A DNA stretch of 64,000 bases from Flavobacterium sp. 123 (GCF_003634825.1 NZ_RBXD01000001.1:518501-582500), one strand, 5' to 3'. Counted from the first letter of the stretch, positions 26,304-36,028 are shown. Numbers and translations are program-made. Notes: generated by a model from the letters alone, not told the origin.

Positions 26304-28667
26304 ATGAAAATCCAAATTAAATTACTTTTTATACTGTTAATTCACTCCTTTTATTCGCAAGCTCAAGATAACGGAACTATAAAAGGAAAGATAATTTCAT
26401 CTGATGGAATTCCTCTTTCAGGTATATCCATAAAATTAGGAAAAGCATCTTATACTAATAAAACGAACAACCAAGGAGAATTTACCTTTCTTAATTTCCC
26501 AACAGGAATTCACACAATCACATTAGACGGAGAAGGTTTAAAAAGACAATCTAAAGAAATAAAAGTAGTGGCTAACGAAACTACTTTTGTAGAATTTAAA
26601 TTAGTTGAAGACATTCAAACTTTACAAGAAATTGTAATTGTAATCAAGGAAAGTCCAAATAAAAGAAAAGAAACTGTTTTATCTGGTTTAGAAATAAAAC
26701 CTTTAGATCTTCCTCAAAGTGTACAGATAATAGGAAGCAAAATAATTGAACAACAACAAACTATTCGTCTAAGTGACGTTATAAAAAATGTAAATGGAAT
26801 CTATGTTGGTTCAGCTCGTGGAGGCGCTCAAGAATCATTTTGGTCTAGAGGATACGATATGTCATCGAACAATATGTTCAAAAACGGATTCCGTTTTAAT
26901 AGTGGTTCAATGCCTGAAGTAGCCTCTTTAGACAAAGTAGAAGTCTTAAAAGGAAGTTCAGCATTGTTATTTGGAAATGTTGCACCAGGCGGAATTATGA
27001 ATATGGTTACAAAATCCCCTTCTTTCAAAAAAGGAGGAGAAGCTGCTATGCAAATCGGGAGTTACTCGTTTTACAAACCTTCTTTGGATATTTACGGTCC
27101 ATTAACTAAAAGCATTGCTTACCGTTTAATAGGCTCTTATGAAAATTCCGAAAGTTTCCGTGATGTAGTCAAAAAAGAACGTTATTACATCAATCCATCT
27201 CTTTTATTTAAAGCAAGTGATAAAACTGAAATTGTTTTACAAGGAGATTATTTAAAAGACAATTGGACACCCGATTTTGGAACTGGAGCTATTGGACAAG
27301 AAGTTGCTGCTGTGCCGCGTAATACATATTTAGGTGCTGCATGGTCAAACGGTTTAACAAAACAAACTACAGCTTCTGGATTATTAAAACATAAATTCAA
27401 TGACAATTGGAAATTAAATTTTAATTCTTCTTTTCAAGATTACAGCAGAATTTCAAAAGGAACAGAACGTGTTCAGCCATCAGCTAACGGAGACTGGAAT
27501 AGACCTTTGGGACAAAACAAATCATTGGAACAAATCATTGGAGACCAAATAAATCTACAAGGGAATTTTGCTACAGGCAAACTAAAACACCAATTATTTA
27601 CAGGAATTGATGCTGAAAATGCGGTTTTACAAGCCTATACATACACGTTCAGCCCTACAACTTATGATGTAATTAATATTTTTGATTTAGACAAATACCA
27701 ACAAAGAACTGATATTCCTGATGGAAACGTTACTAAAATAATTAAAACATCAACAAACCGTTTTGGAATATACGCACAGGATTTAATCTCTGTAACTGAA
27801 AAATTTAAAGTTTTAACGGGATTACGTTGGTCTTGGCAAGAAGCAAAAGCAGTTACAACTATAACACAAGCACCTACAACAAAACGTTTAGATGAAGCTT
27901 TTTCACCAAAATTAGGTTTAGTGTATCAGCCTACAAAAAACATGGCCTTGTTTACAAGTTATGCTAGTTCATTTACACCAAACACAGGGAATACAATTTA
28001 TGGAGCGCCAATAGCAGCTTCAATCATTGATCAATATGAAGTAGGTGTTAAAAAAGATTTTTGGAAAGGAATGTTGAGCACAAACGTAACGCTTTACCAA
28101 ATTATCAATAGCAACTTAGCGCAAACAGCCGAATTAAAAGCAGATGGCTCAACAAACACTGATACAAACGTAAAAACTTTGAGCGGAGAAACAACTAGTA
28201 AAGGAATTGAAATTGACATTAATGCAAAACCTATCGAAGGCTTAAGCATCATGGCAGGATATAGTTACAATGATATGCGTTATACAAAAACCTCTGGTAA
28301 AACAGGAAGTTTCATTGAAGGTGATCGATTAGTAAGAACCCCAGCAACTACAGCAAATTTAAGTTTCTTCTATACTATCCCTTCAGGAATCCTTAAAGGA
28401 ATTGCATTAGGTAGTATGGCAAATTATGTTGGCGAACGATTAGCAGGATGGAACAATACCGTAGCTCAAACCATTCCAGATAGAACAATTCCCTTAAAAG
28501 CATATACAACAATTGATGTTTCTGCAGGATATACTTGGAATAAATTATCTGTATTATGTAAGCTGTCAAATGTTGCTAATGTACTGAATTACACCATCCA
28601 TGAAAACTATAGTGTAAACCCAATTGCACCGCGTCAAATCATGACAACATTAAAATACAAATTCTAA
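26304..28667 (+). CDS. TonB-dependent siderophore receptor
   Basis: A 787-residue outer-membrane receptor importing ferric siderophores with TonB energy. Order: signal peptide (ends SFYSQAQ, about residue 21), a carboxypeptidase-D-like regulatory domain (about 24-110; GTIKGKIISSDGIPLSGISI) typical of Bacteroidota receptors, a plug (about 120-240; LPQSVQIIGSKIIEQQQTIR, VEVLKGSSALLFGNVAPGGIMNMVTK), and a 22-strand barrel ending in the aromatic TLKYKF. The plug resembles the FhuE/FoxA hydroxamate group. It forms an operon with the following PepSY membrane protein, a pair often seen for ferric-siderophore uptake and reduction. The exact siderophore is unknown. Confidence 0.92.
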   Translation: MKIQIKLLFILLIHSFYSQAQDNGTIKGKIISSDGIPLSGISIKLGKASYTNKTNNQGEFTFLNFPTGIHTITLDGEGLKRQSKEIKVVANETTFVEFKLVEDIQTLQEIVIVIKESPNKRKETVLSGLEIKPLDLPQSVQIIGSKIIEQQQTIRLSDVIKNVNGIYVGSARGGAQESFWSRGYDMSSNNMFKNGFRFNSGSMPEVASLDKVEVLKGSSALLFGNVAPGGIMNMVTKSPSFKKGGEAAMQIGSYSFYKPSLDIYGPLTKSIAYRLIGSYENSESFRDVVKKERYYINPSLLFKASDKTEIVLQGDYLKDNWTPDFGTGAIGQEVAAVPRNTYLGAAWSNGLTKQTTASGLLKHKFNDNWKLNFNSSFQDYSRISKGTERVQPSANGDWNRPLGQNKSLEQIIGDQINLQGNFATGKLKHQLFTGIDAENAVLQAYTYTFSPTTYDVINIFDLDKYQQRTDIPDGNVTKIIKTSTNRFGIYAQDLISVTEKFKVLTGLRWSWQEAKAVTTITQAPTTKRLDEAFSPKLGLVYQPTKNMALFTSYASSFTPNTGNTIYGAPIAASIIDQYEVGVKKDFWKGMLSTNVTLYQIINSNLAQTAELKADGSTNTDTNVKTLSGETTSKGIEIDINAKPIEGLSIMAGYSYNDMRYTKTSGKTGSFIEGDRLVRTPATTANLSFFYTIPSGILKGIALGSMANYVGERLAGWNNTVAQTIPDRTIPLKAYTTIDVSAGYTWNKLSVLCKLSNVANVLNYTIHENYSVNPIAPRQIMTTLKYKF

Positions 28668-28721
28668 TTAAACCTTTTATGTAAGAATAAGTCTTATATT
28701 AATAAAACTAAAAACTTAAAC

Positions 28722-29270
28722 ATGAAAAAAATCAACTTTAGAAATTTACATCGCGATTTGGGCTATTTTTATATTGGTCTTATTGTTTCATTTGCATTCT
28801 CAGGACTTATGATGAATCACCGAGAAATGTGGCATCCAGAAAAATATACTACCGAAACAAAAGCCATTGAAGTAAAGCTTCCTGAAGAAAGTAAAATTAC
28901 TGAAGAATTTGCTAAAAACTTAGGAAAACAATTGGGAATTGATGACAAAATGAGACGCCAAATGGTGAGAGAAGGAAAATTTAGAATTTCTTTTGAAAAC
29001 AATGATGTTGAAATTGATACTAAAACTGGAAAAGGAGAAATTGTAACCTTCAAGAAAACTCCAATCATCAGTCAAGCCATGAATTTACACAAAAACAACT
29101 CAAATTTTTGGATTTACTATTCTGATATTTTTGCTTTAAGTTTAATAACAATTGCTTTAACTGGAACAATAATGGTGAAAGCTGGTAAATTTAGTTGGAA
29201 ACAACGTGGCTGGAAGCTAGCAGTAGCAGGTGTTATTTTTCCTCTATTATTTTTAATACTATTTGGTTAA
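28722..29270 (+). CDS. PepSY-associated transmembrane protein
   Basis: A 182-residue inner-membrane protein with an N-terminal membrane segment (HRDLGYFYIGLIVSFAFSGLMM), a periplasmic PepSY-like part (about 45-120, VEIDTKTGKGEIVTFKKTP), and two C-terminal membrane segments (SDIFALSLITIALTGTIMV and VAGVIFPLLFLILFG). The conserved His residues (LHRD, MNHRE, NLHKN) are typical of PepSY_TM proteins thought to help reduce iron siderophores. It follows the receptor gene by 54 nt with no terminator, and a strong terminator closes the unit, so it is co-transcribed. Confidence 0.85.
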   Translation: MKKINFRNLHRDLGYFYIGLIVSFAFSGLMMNHREMWHPEKYTTETKAIEVKLPEESKITEEFAKNLGKQLGIDDKMRRQMVREGKFRISFENNDVEIDTKTGKGEIVTFKKTPIISQAMNLHKNNSNFWIYYSDIFALSLITIALTGTIMVKAGKFSWKQRGWKLAVAGVIFPLLFLILFG

Positions 29271-29290
29271 ACCAAAAAAAATATACTCAT

Positions 29291-29320
29291 AAAAAAATCC
29301 GTATTAGTACGGATTTTTTT
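29291..29320. terminator. Bidirectional intrinsic terminator
   Basis: Thirteen-bp perfect stem (29291-29303 with 29308-29320, core ATCCGTA) with TTAG loop. Confidence 0.88.
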
Positions 29321-29344
29321 ATTGGTAACAAGAAAGCAAAAAGC

Positions 29345-29728
29345 TTAATTTATTTGAATTCCCTGTTGTTCTAGTATTTCAAAAAGATAGACACTTTGTT
29401 TCGGATCGTATTTTTCAATGCCGCTTTTATACCATTCTGCGATAATATTTATCTGATGAGTAGTATACCCATCAGTATCTACTTTTAAGCCAAGCAAACC
29501 AGAAACAAGAAAATCCTCTAAGACTTTATTCGTCACAATACGTCTCGGAATTCCATCAGCTACGTTTCCATTCATTCTCTCATAATCAGCCCTTCCAGAA
29601 TTAAATCCCGTAACAAATGCTTCATTCTTTTTTGAACTATTAAATAGTAAAAATGGATTTAACCCTGTAGAATATCCATCGAAATAATCTTGTCTATAAG
29701 CTGGACTAAATATTTTTTTCATTTCCAT
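29345..29728 (-). CDS. Hypothetical protein
   Basis: A 127-residue soluble protein, no signal peptide or membrane segment. Start at the ATG complementary to 29726-29728 (MEMKKIF); an internal ATG two codons on is equally possible. Aromatic- and Gly-rich N-terminal half (FSPAYRQDYFDGYSTGLNPF, AFVTGFNSGRADYERMNG), then a probable helical half (NKVLEDFLVSGLLGLK, HQINIIAEWYKSGIEKY). I do not recognise a family. It lies downstream of valS in the same direction, across a terminator. Confidence 0.65.
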   Translation of the reverse strand: MEMKKIFSPAYRQDYFDGYSTGLNPFLLFNSSKKNEAFVTGFNSGRADYERMNGNVADGIPRRIVTNKVLEDFLVSGLLGLKVDTDGYTTHQINIIAEWYKSGIEKYDPKQSVYLFEILEQQGIQIN

Positions 29729-29868
29729 ATTAATGTGGTATTTGAGAATTATATTTCAAACATATCAACAATATTTAAGTAACCATCCAAAAATCGATAA
29801 AAGGATAAAATACTCTTTAAATCACAAGCGAAGTGACGTTCATCGATAAAAAAAATTATAAAAACTAA

Positions 29869-29903
29869 AAAATCCCATTCATTTTTCAACGAAATGGGAT
29901 TTT
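29869..29903 (-). terminator. Intrinsic terminator of valS
   Basis: Eleven-bp stem (29869-29879 with 29893-29903, AAAATCCCATT), 13-nt loop, followed on the minus strand by T-rich DNA. Confidence 0.75.
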
Positions 29904-29922
29904 ATATTTTAGAAAAAAATCT

Positions 29923-32556
29923 CTATTTCAATCCAGCTAAACTGTGTTCTATAGTTTCAATTTTTGCTAGAGCATCTGCTTCTTTTTGCTTTTCATTTGC
30001 CAAAACTTTCTCTGGCGCACCAGCCACAAATTTCTCATTTGCCAGTTTATTTTGAACTGATTTCAAGAAACCTTGCGTATAAACTAACTCAGTAGTCAGT
30101 TTTGCAATTTCCTCTTCAACGTTTATATTTCCTGTAATCGGAATGAAATACTCATTTGATTTTACACGGAAAGATAATGCTCCTTCTACTTTATCCGAAA
30201 CATATTCTAATGAAGTAATGTTCCCTAATTTAGTCACAACCGAATCAAAATAAGTAGACACTTTATCATTGTTTACCGCTTTCAATTCGATTGTATCTTT
30301 AAACGGAATATTCTTGTCTTTACGAATCGTTCTGATTCCAGAAATAACTTCAATTGTATTTTCAAAATCTGAAATTAAACCAGCATCAAAAGATTTTATT
30401 TCTGGCCAAGTTGAAACGATTAACGCTTCTTCCGGAGTTCTTTCAGCAAGTAATTGCCAAATTTCCTCTGTCAAGAACGGCATAAAAGGATGTAACAATT
30501 TCAAGTTGTTTTCAAGCATTTCTATGGCTTTCGCCAAAGTTAGGCTGTCAATTGGTTTTTGATATGCTGGTTTTATCATTTCGAGAAACCAAGAACAGAA
30601 ATCGTCCCAAACTAATTTGTAAATCCCCATTAAAGCATCTGAAATTCTGTATTTCTCAAAATTATCTTCAATTTCCAAAAGTGTTTGTTGCAACTTAGCT
30701 TCATACCATTCAATCGCCACTTTTGAAGATTCTGGTTGTGGAATTGTATCTGAAACTTCCCATCCTTTAATCAATTTGAAAGCATTCCAGATTTTATTGG
30801 TAAACGCTTTTCCTTGGTTGCACAATTCTTCGTCAAACATAATATCATTCCCTGCAGAAGCACTCAAAAGTAATCCTACACGAACACCATCAGCACCAAA
30901 TTTCTCTATTAATTCTAAAGGTTCAGGTGAATTTCCTAAAGATTTAGACATTTTACGTCTTTGTTTGTCACGAACTAAACCAGTCAAATACACATTTGTA
31001 AATGGTTTTTTGCCTGTATATTCATACCCCGCGATAATCATTCTCGCCACCCAGAAAAACAAAATATCCGGGCCTGTCACTAAGTCGTTTGTTGGATAAT
31101 AGTATTTAAAGTCTTCACTTTCAGGATCCATAATTCCTCCAAAAACAGACATTGGCCACAGCCAAGATGAAAACCATGTATCAAGAGCATCAACATCTTG
31201 AGTTAAGTCTGAAGTTGTAAGTTGTAAGTTGTTGGTTTTGGCTTTTGCCAAAACTAAAGCTTCTTCTATAGTTGAAGCAACTACAAAATCTTCTTTTCCA
31301 TCTCCATAGAAATAAGCTGGAATTTGTTGTCCCCACCATAATTGACGAGAAATATTCCAATCGCGAATGTTATTTAACCAATGTGCATACGTATTATCAA
31401 AACGTTTTGGATGCAATTTAATTTCTCCATCTACTAACACTGATTTTATAGCAGGTTTAACCAAATCTTCCATTTTCAAGAACCATTGATCTGATAAACG
31501 AGGTTCAATAACTGCTTTAGTTCGTTCAGAAGTTCCTACCTTATTCAAGTGGATTTCTGTTTTTGCCAAAGCCCCAATTGTTTCTAATTCTTTGGCTATT
31601 TCTTCTCGAACCACAAAACGATCTTTCCCTTGATAATGCAATCCAAAACTATTCAAAGTTGCATCTTCATTGAAAATATCAATAATTTCCAAATTATGTT
31701 TCTCGCCCAAAGTCTTATCATTCATATCGTGAGCAGGAGTTACTTTCAAACATCCTGTACCAAATTCGATATCCACATAATCATCTTCAATGATAGGAAT
31801 GATTCTTCCGCAAATAGGGACAATTGCGTTTTTGCCTTTCAAATGAGCAAAACGTTCGTCATTTGGATTAATACAAATTGCTGTATCTCCAAAAATAGTT
31901 TCCGGACGCGTCGTTGCAATCGTTAGGAAATCTTCACTTCCTTCAATTTTATATTTTAGAAAATATAATTTTCCTTGTTGTTCTTCGTAAATTACTTCCT
32001 CATCAGACAAAGTAGTTTTTGCTTCTGGGTCCCAATTTACCATTCGGTATCCTCTATAAATCAACCCTTTATTATATAAATCGACAAATGATTTAATTAC
32101 TGAAGCGGACATGTCAGGATCCATGGTAAACTTGGTTCTTTCCCAATCACAAGAAGCACCTAATTTTTTTAATTGGTCTAAAATTACACCACCATATTTA
32201 TCAGTCCATTCCCAAGCATGAGCCAAAAACTCTTCACGTGTTAAATCATTTTTATTAATTCCTTCCGCCTTTAATTTAGCTACAACTTTAGCTTCCGTAG
32301 CTATAGAAGCATGATCCGTTCCCGGAACCCAACATGCGTTGAACCCTTTAAGACGAGCTCTTCGTATCAATACATCCTGAATAGTATTATTCAACATATG
32401 CCCCATGTGCAAAACTCCAGTCACATTAGGTGGAGGAATTACGATGGTATAGGGCGTTCTATGATCGGGCTCCGAATGAAAATAATTATTTTTCATCCAA
32501 TAGTCATACCACTTATTCTCAATAGTTTTAGCGTCAAATTGTGCAGGAATTGTCAT
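29923..32556 (-). CDS. valS: Valyl-tRNA synthetase
   Basis: An 877-residue class I synthetase charging tRNA(Val). Visible: the HIGH variant HMGH in PPNVTGVLHMGHMLN near residue 45, the editing domain (about 190-340; ATTRPETIFGDTAI), WDISRQLWWG-like NISRQLWWGQQIPA, the KMSKS loop (RRKMSKSLGNSPEP near 530), an anticodon-binding helical domain, and the C-terminal coiled coil (about 810-877) that marks ValRS. A heptanucleotide tandem repeat (31212-31232) is read in frame near residue 445. Leader is about 115 nt from the putative promoter. Confidence 0.96.
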   Translation of the reverse strand: MTIPAQFDAKTIENKWYDYWMKNNYFHSEPDHRTPYTIVIPPPNVTGVLHMGHMLNNTIQDVLIRRARLKGFNACWVPGTDHASIATEAKVVAKLKAEGINKNDLTREEFLAHAWEWTDKYGGVILDQLKKLGASCDWERTKFTMDPDMSASVIKSFVDLYNKGLIYRGYRMVNWDPEAKTTLSDEEVIYEEQQGKLYFLKYKIEGSEDFLTIATTRPETIFGDTAICINPNDERFAHLKGKNAIVPICGRIIPIIEDDYVDIEFGTGCLKVTPAHDMNDKTLGEKHNLEIIDIFNEDATLNSFGLHYQGKDRFVVREEIAKELETIGALAKTEIHLNKVGTSERTKAVIEPRLSDQWFLKMEDLVKPAIKSVLVDGEIKLHPKRFDNTYAHWLNNIRDWNISRQLWWGQQIPAYFYGDGKEDFVVASTIEEALVLAKAKTNNLQLTTSDLTQDVDALDTWFSSWLWPMSVFGGIMDPESEDFKYYYPTNDLVTGPDILFFWVARMIIAGYEYTGKKPFTNVYLTGLVRDKQRRKMSKSLGNSPEPLELIEKFGADGVRVGLLLSASAGNDIMFDEELCNQGKAFTNKIWNAFKLIKGWEVSDTIPQPESSKVAIEWYEAKLQQTLLEIEDNFEKYRISDALMGIYKLVWDDFCSWFLEMIKPAYQKPIDSLTLAKAIEMLENNLKLLHPFMPFLTEEIWQLLAERTPEEALIVSTWPEIKSFDAGLISDFENTIEVISGIRTIRKDKNIPFKDTIELKAVNNDKVSTYFDSVVTKLGNITSLEYVSDKVEGALSFRVKSNEYFIPITGNINVEEEIAKLTTELVYTQGFLKSVQNKLANEKFVAGAPEKVLANEKQKEADALAKIETIEHSLAGLK
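31212..31232. repeat. Three tandem heptanucleotides inside valS
   Basis: AAGTTGT repeated three times without interruption on the plus strand (ACAACTT on the coding strand), encoding part of TNNLQLTTSDL. The 21-bp block keeps the valS frame; one unit more or less would not. Confidence 0.75.
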
Positions 32557-32675
32557 TTTATTGTGGATTCGTTTAATCGTTAAATTCGATTGTTTGTTTT
32601 TTCAGTTAAACGAATAACCAAGTCAACAAATAACCTTTTAAAATTTGGTTTGATTTTTGTGATTCTAATAAGGCA

Positions 32676-32683
32676 CAAAAGTA
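32676..32683 (-). promoter_or_regulatory. Candidate -7 promoter element for valS
   Basis: The minus strand reads TACTTTTG (TAnnTTTG), 120 nt upstream of the valS ATG, implying a long leader. Confidence 0.35.
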
Positions 32684-32718
32684 AATAATTAAGTACACTA
32701 TAAAAAGGGAAATAAAAA

Positions 32719-32749
32719 TTTGTACGTTAATTAAAACGAAGTACATTTA
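32719..32749 (+). promoter_or_regulatory. Candidate promoter of the DUF1573 gene
   Basis: TTTG at 32719-32722 and TACATTTA at 32742-32749, 19 nt apart; the -7 differs from TAnnTTTG only in its last base. About 25 nt before the ATG. Confidence 0.45.
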
Positions 32750-32773
32750 CTAAACGATTTAAAATCATTAAAA

Positions 32774-33160
32774 ATGAAAAAGATAATCACTTTAATAGCG
32801 TTTGCATTGATTAGCAGCTTAGGTTTTGCGCAATCTGGTCCAAAAATTGAATTTTTAGCCAAAGACAATACTATTGATTACGGAAAAGTATCTAAAAGTA
32901 ATGATAATGGTATTCGGATTTTTGAATTCAAAAACACTGGTGATGCCCCATTAATCATCACTGAGGTGCTATCTACCTGTGGCTGTACAGTTCCTACAAA
33001 ACCTAATGAACCTATAATGCCTGGGAAAACAGGAAAAATAGAAGTTAAATATAATATGGCTCCAGGTCCAATTCGTAAAACCATAACTGTTGAATCAAAT
33101 GCAGTTAATTACGAAAGCGGAAGGGTCGCATTAAAAATAAAAGGAGAAGTAATTCCTTAA
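32774..33160 (+). CDS. DUF1573 secreted protein
   Basis: A 128-residue protein with a signal peptide (ISSLGFAQ, cleavage near residue 19) and one DUF1573 domain, an Ig-like ASH/MSP-type beta-sandwich: DYGKVSKSNDNGIRIFEFKNTGDAPLIITEV, then the signature STCGCTVPTKPNEPIMPGKTG. The family is abundant in Bacteroidota and usually periplasmic; function is not established. It is monocistronic, ending in a perfect palindromic terminator shared with the convergent protease-like gene. Confidence 0.88.
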   Translation: MKKIITLIAFALISSLGFAQSGPKIEFLAKDNTIDYGKVSKSNDNGIRIFEFKNTGDAPLIITEVLSTCGCTVPTKPNEPIMPGKTGKIEVKYNMAPGPIRKTITVESNAVNYESGRVALKIKGEVIP

Positions 33161-33164
33161 ACCG

Positions 33165-33196
33165 AAAAGGCTTTTTGAAATTTCAAAAAGCCTTTT
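33165..33196. terminator. Bidirectional intrinsic terminator
   Basis: Perfect 32-bp palindrome (33165-33180 with 33181-33196, AAAAGGCTTTTTGAAA) between two convergent genes. Confidence 0.85.
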
Positions 33197-33200
33197 TTTT

Positions 33201-34529
33201 TTATAAAACATCTTTAAGTTGAAATTTGAATTTCAAAATTTGACTATCTCTCTCCACTTCAATTGCAATCCATTTATCATCCTCTGATTTTAAAAGCGAA
33301 TTGATTTGCTGTAGCGAATATCTATATGCTTTTGCACCATTGATACTAATAACAACATCTCCTTTTTGTAACCCAGAATTAGCTGCTGGAGAATTTTCTC
33401 TAAGATTTGAAATCTGATAAATAGGCTTTAATTCAAATTTATACCTGAAATTATTGGTTATATTAATTGCATTTTTATCTATTCCTGTTGATTCTGAAGG
33501 AATTGTTTCAAGCTTAACCGTTTCTTGAACCCATTGCAAACCATTATGTTGCATTTCAATACCACTTTTATTATACATAAAAGGAGTATTAAATTCTTTG
33601 TTTTTTTTCAAGTACAAAAACTGATTCGGATAATCAAAAACCAATGTAAATCTTCTTAATATTTCTCCACCAACTGACCCTAATCGACCAGAAACCATTT
33701 TTACATTTTTTATCGAAGAACTATCTGGAAAAGCAACTATAGGATTTTTAAATTCAAATCCATTCATAGAAAATCTATCCATTCGACCTCTTTTTCCAAA
33801 AACATCTCCACTAAAACCCTGCCCTAAATAATCATTGAAATTTTTTTCGGGAATTTTTATAGATTCTGAAAGATTTTGAAAAAGCCAAAGCGCATCACTA
33901 TTTCCAATATCAATTAATAATTTAGCCGGAAAATTATTTCCTTCAAGTGACATTTGAGTTACAACATAGGGCTTATTTCTTTCTAAAGTAATTGGAACTT
34001 CATTGAATTTTTGTTTTAACCTCTTTCTATTTTTCTCGTTATTTTTATAAACAATAAGTTTCTTTTTATCATAATTAATTTCGACGAGATTCGTTTTCAA
34101 AAAATGGTAACCAATGATTCCATTAACTGGTATCCCAACATGAGAAGAGAGATTAAACGACTGATCTAAAATAACATATAACGAATAGTTCGTAGCTTGA
34201 ATTCCGTGTGTTTCTAGCACATTATTAGTAGATTTTAAACCTTCAACTGCATCAGAGCTACCTAAACCGCGCAGGGTTATTTTTTCAATATTGTAAAAAT
34301 TAATTTCTTTTTTGTCTTCTAGACTAAACAAAATAGTTTCCTCTACTCCGGAATCGAGTAAAAAATTCAACTCTATTCCGTTAACTTTAATGGGAATAAA
34401 TAGTAGATTATTGATAAATTTAAAAGGAATACTTACTTTTTCTTTTCCATCAACAAAATGAAAACCTTCTTGTGCAAAAAGAGGAATAGCAAAAACAAGC
34501 AATAAAAATATTGAAATTGAATTTTTCAT
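33201..34529 (-). CDS. Secreted retropepsin-like aspartyl protease with PDZ domain
   Basis: A 442-residue protein with a signal peptide (FAIPLFAQ, cleavage near residue 19). Two retropepsin-like halves follow: the first has the catalytic-type motif NFLLDSGVEETILF near residue 56, the second has AKLLIDIGNSDALWLF near 205, where DIG replaces the usual DTG/DSG. A C-terminal PDZ domain (about 365-440; RENSPAANSGLQKGDVVISINGA) would bind peptide ends. The architecture is common in Bacteroidota 'aspartyl protease family' proteins, few of which have been tested. Divergent from the aminotransferase. Confidence 0.82.
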   Translation of the reverse strand: MKNSISIFLLLVFAIPLFAQEGFHFVDGKEKVSIPFKFINNLLFIPIKVNGIELNFLLDSGVEETILFSLEDKKEINFYNIEKITLRGLGSSDAVEGLKSTNNVLETHGIQATNYSLYVILDQSFNLSSHVGIPVNGIIGYHFLKTNLVEINYDKKKLIVYKNNEKNRKRLKQKFNEVPITLERNKPYVVTQMSLEGNNFPAKLLIDIGNSDALWLFQNLSESIKIPEKNFNDYLGQGFSGDVFGKRGRMDRFSMNGFEFKNPIVAFPDSSSIKNVKMVSGRLGSVGGEILRRFTLVFDYPNQFLYLKKNKEFNTPFMYNKSGIEMQHNGLQWVQETVKLETIPSESTGIDKNAINITNNFRYKFELKPIYQISNLRENSPAANSGLQKGDVVISINGAKAYRYSLQQINSLLKSEDDKWIAIEVERDSQILKFKFQLKDVL

Positions 34530-34655
34530 TTGGAATCATTTTAATAAAATTACACAAAAAATGAATAATTTGTATGGATTTTATAACAAATACGTTTTAG
34601 TTTTATCAAAATTTTCGAAAAAAAAAATGCACTTTTGCACTTCAATAATTGTAAC

Positions 34656-35861
34656 ATGCCAAATATATCCAACAGAGGCAAACTAATGCCCGAATCACCC
34701 ATACGAAAATTGGCTCCTTTTGCTGAAATGGCAAAAAAAAAGGGTCATAAAGTATACCATTTGAATATAGGTCAACCCGATATAAAAAGTCCAGAAATAG
34801 CCATTGAAGCCATTAAAAATATTGACTTAACTATTATTGAATACGGCCCTTCTGCTGGTTATGAAAGTTATAGAAAAAAATTAGCGGGATTTTACACCAA
34901 ACAAAACGTAAAAGTAGCTACTGAGGATATCATGATAACCACAGGTGGATCTGAAGCGCTTTTATTTGCTTTAGGAAGCATAATGGATCAGGGAGATGAA
35001 ATCATTATTCCAGAACCTTTTTACGCTAATTATAGTGCCTTTTCAGCAGAATCTGGCGCTACCGTAATACCCGCAGTTTCAACAATTGAAAACGGATTTG
35101 CGTTGCCTCCAATTGAAGAATTTGAGAAACTTATTACGCCTAAAACAAAAGCAATTTTAATTTGTAATCCAAGTAACCCAACTGGGCATTTATATTCTGA
35201 ATCAGAAATCCTACAATTAGGAAAACTGGCTAAACAATATGATTTGTTTTTGATTGCGGATGAAGTTTATAGAGAATTCATATACGATGAAGACATTCAT
35301 TATTCCGTTATGAATCTTGAAGGATTAGAACAAAATGTCATCATGATAGATTCAGTTTCCAAGCGTTACAGCATGTGTGGAGCAAGAATTGGGTGCATGG
35401 TTACAAAAAACAAAGAGGTAATTTCAGCAGCTATGAAATTTGCTCAGGCTCGTTTGTGTCCGCCAACAATTGAGCAAATAGCTTGTGAAGCAGCAATCGA
35501 CACACCTCAAAGTTATTTTGACGAGGTAATTTCAGAATATAAAGAAAGAAGAGATACTCTAATTTCAGAATTGAATAAAATAGAAGGTGTAATTGTGACT
35601 AAACCTAAAGCTGCATTTTACTGTATTGCGCAACTTCCAGTTGACAATACAGATGATTTTGCACAATGGCTTTTAGAAAGTTATGATTTGAATGGCGAAA
35701 CTGTTATGGTTGCTCCTGCAGCTGGTTTTTATTCGACACCAGGAATTGGGACAAATCAAGTACGTATTGCTTATGTCCTTAACAAGGAGGATTTAACTAG
35801 TGCTGTTCGCATTCTAAAAGAAGCAATTCCTGCTTACAATTCGAGAGCTACCAAAAATTAA
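34656..35861 (+). CDS. Pyridoxal-phosphate-dependent aminotransferase (aspartate aminotransferase family)
   Basis: A 401-residue class I/II aminotransferase. PLP Lys is Lys236 in IDSVSKRYSMCGARIGCM; other family features are YHLNIGQPDIKSP, TTGGSEALLFALGS (phosphate-binding), CNPSNPTGHLYS with the Asn that stacks on PLP, and VRIAYVLNKEDL containing the carboxylate-binding Arg. Substrate, aspartate or another amino acid, cannot be fixed. The frame can be extended seven codons to a TTG at 34635, but the ATG at 34656 (MPNISNRGKLMPESP) is the better start. It ends at a terminator. Confidence 0.9.
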   Translation: MPNISNRGKLMPESPIRKLAPFAEMAKKKGHKVYHLNIGQPDIKSPEIAIEAIKNIDLTIIEYGPSAGYESYRKKLAGFYTKQNVKVATEDIMITTGGSEALLFALGSIMDQGDEIIIPEPFYANYSAFSAESGATVIPAVSTIENGFALPPIEEFEKLITPKTKAILICNPSNPTGHLYSESEILQLGKLAKQYDLFLIADEVYREFIYDEDIHYSVMNLEGLEQNVIMIDSVSKRYSMCGARIGCMVTKNKEVISAAMKFAQARLCPPTIEQIACEAAIDTPQSYFDEVISEYKERRDTLISELNKIEGVIVTKPKAAFYCIAQLPVDNTDDFAQWLLESYDLNGETVMVAPAAGFYSTPGIGTNQVRIAYVLNKEDLTSAVRILKEAIPAYNSRATKN

Positions 35862-35880
35862 CACTTCAAATTTTGAATAA

Positions 35881-35914
35881 AAAAAGGCAATAGCAAGAAT
35901 GTTATTGCCTTTTT
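35881..35914 (+). terminator. Intrinsic terminator after the aminotransferase
   Basis: Twelve-bp stem (35881-35892 with 35903-35914, core GGCAATA), 10-nt loop, T run. Confidence 0.82.
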
Positions 35915-36028
35915 TAGTTTAAGTTCTTAAGTACTATTGATTAAATAGTATAAGCATAGAAATTGTTTCCTTTTTATTAATTATCTTTACCCCTTAAATT
36001 TACATACCCAATAAAACAGAAGCTTTTA

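Noticed and set aside
34635..34655. TTG start seven codons upstream of the aminotransferase ATG
   Set aside because: The added residues (MHFNNCN) do not look like family sequence, and the ATG at 34656 is suitably placed.
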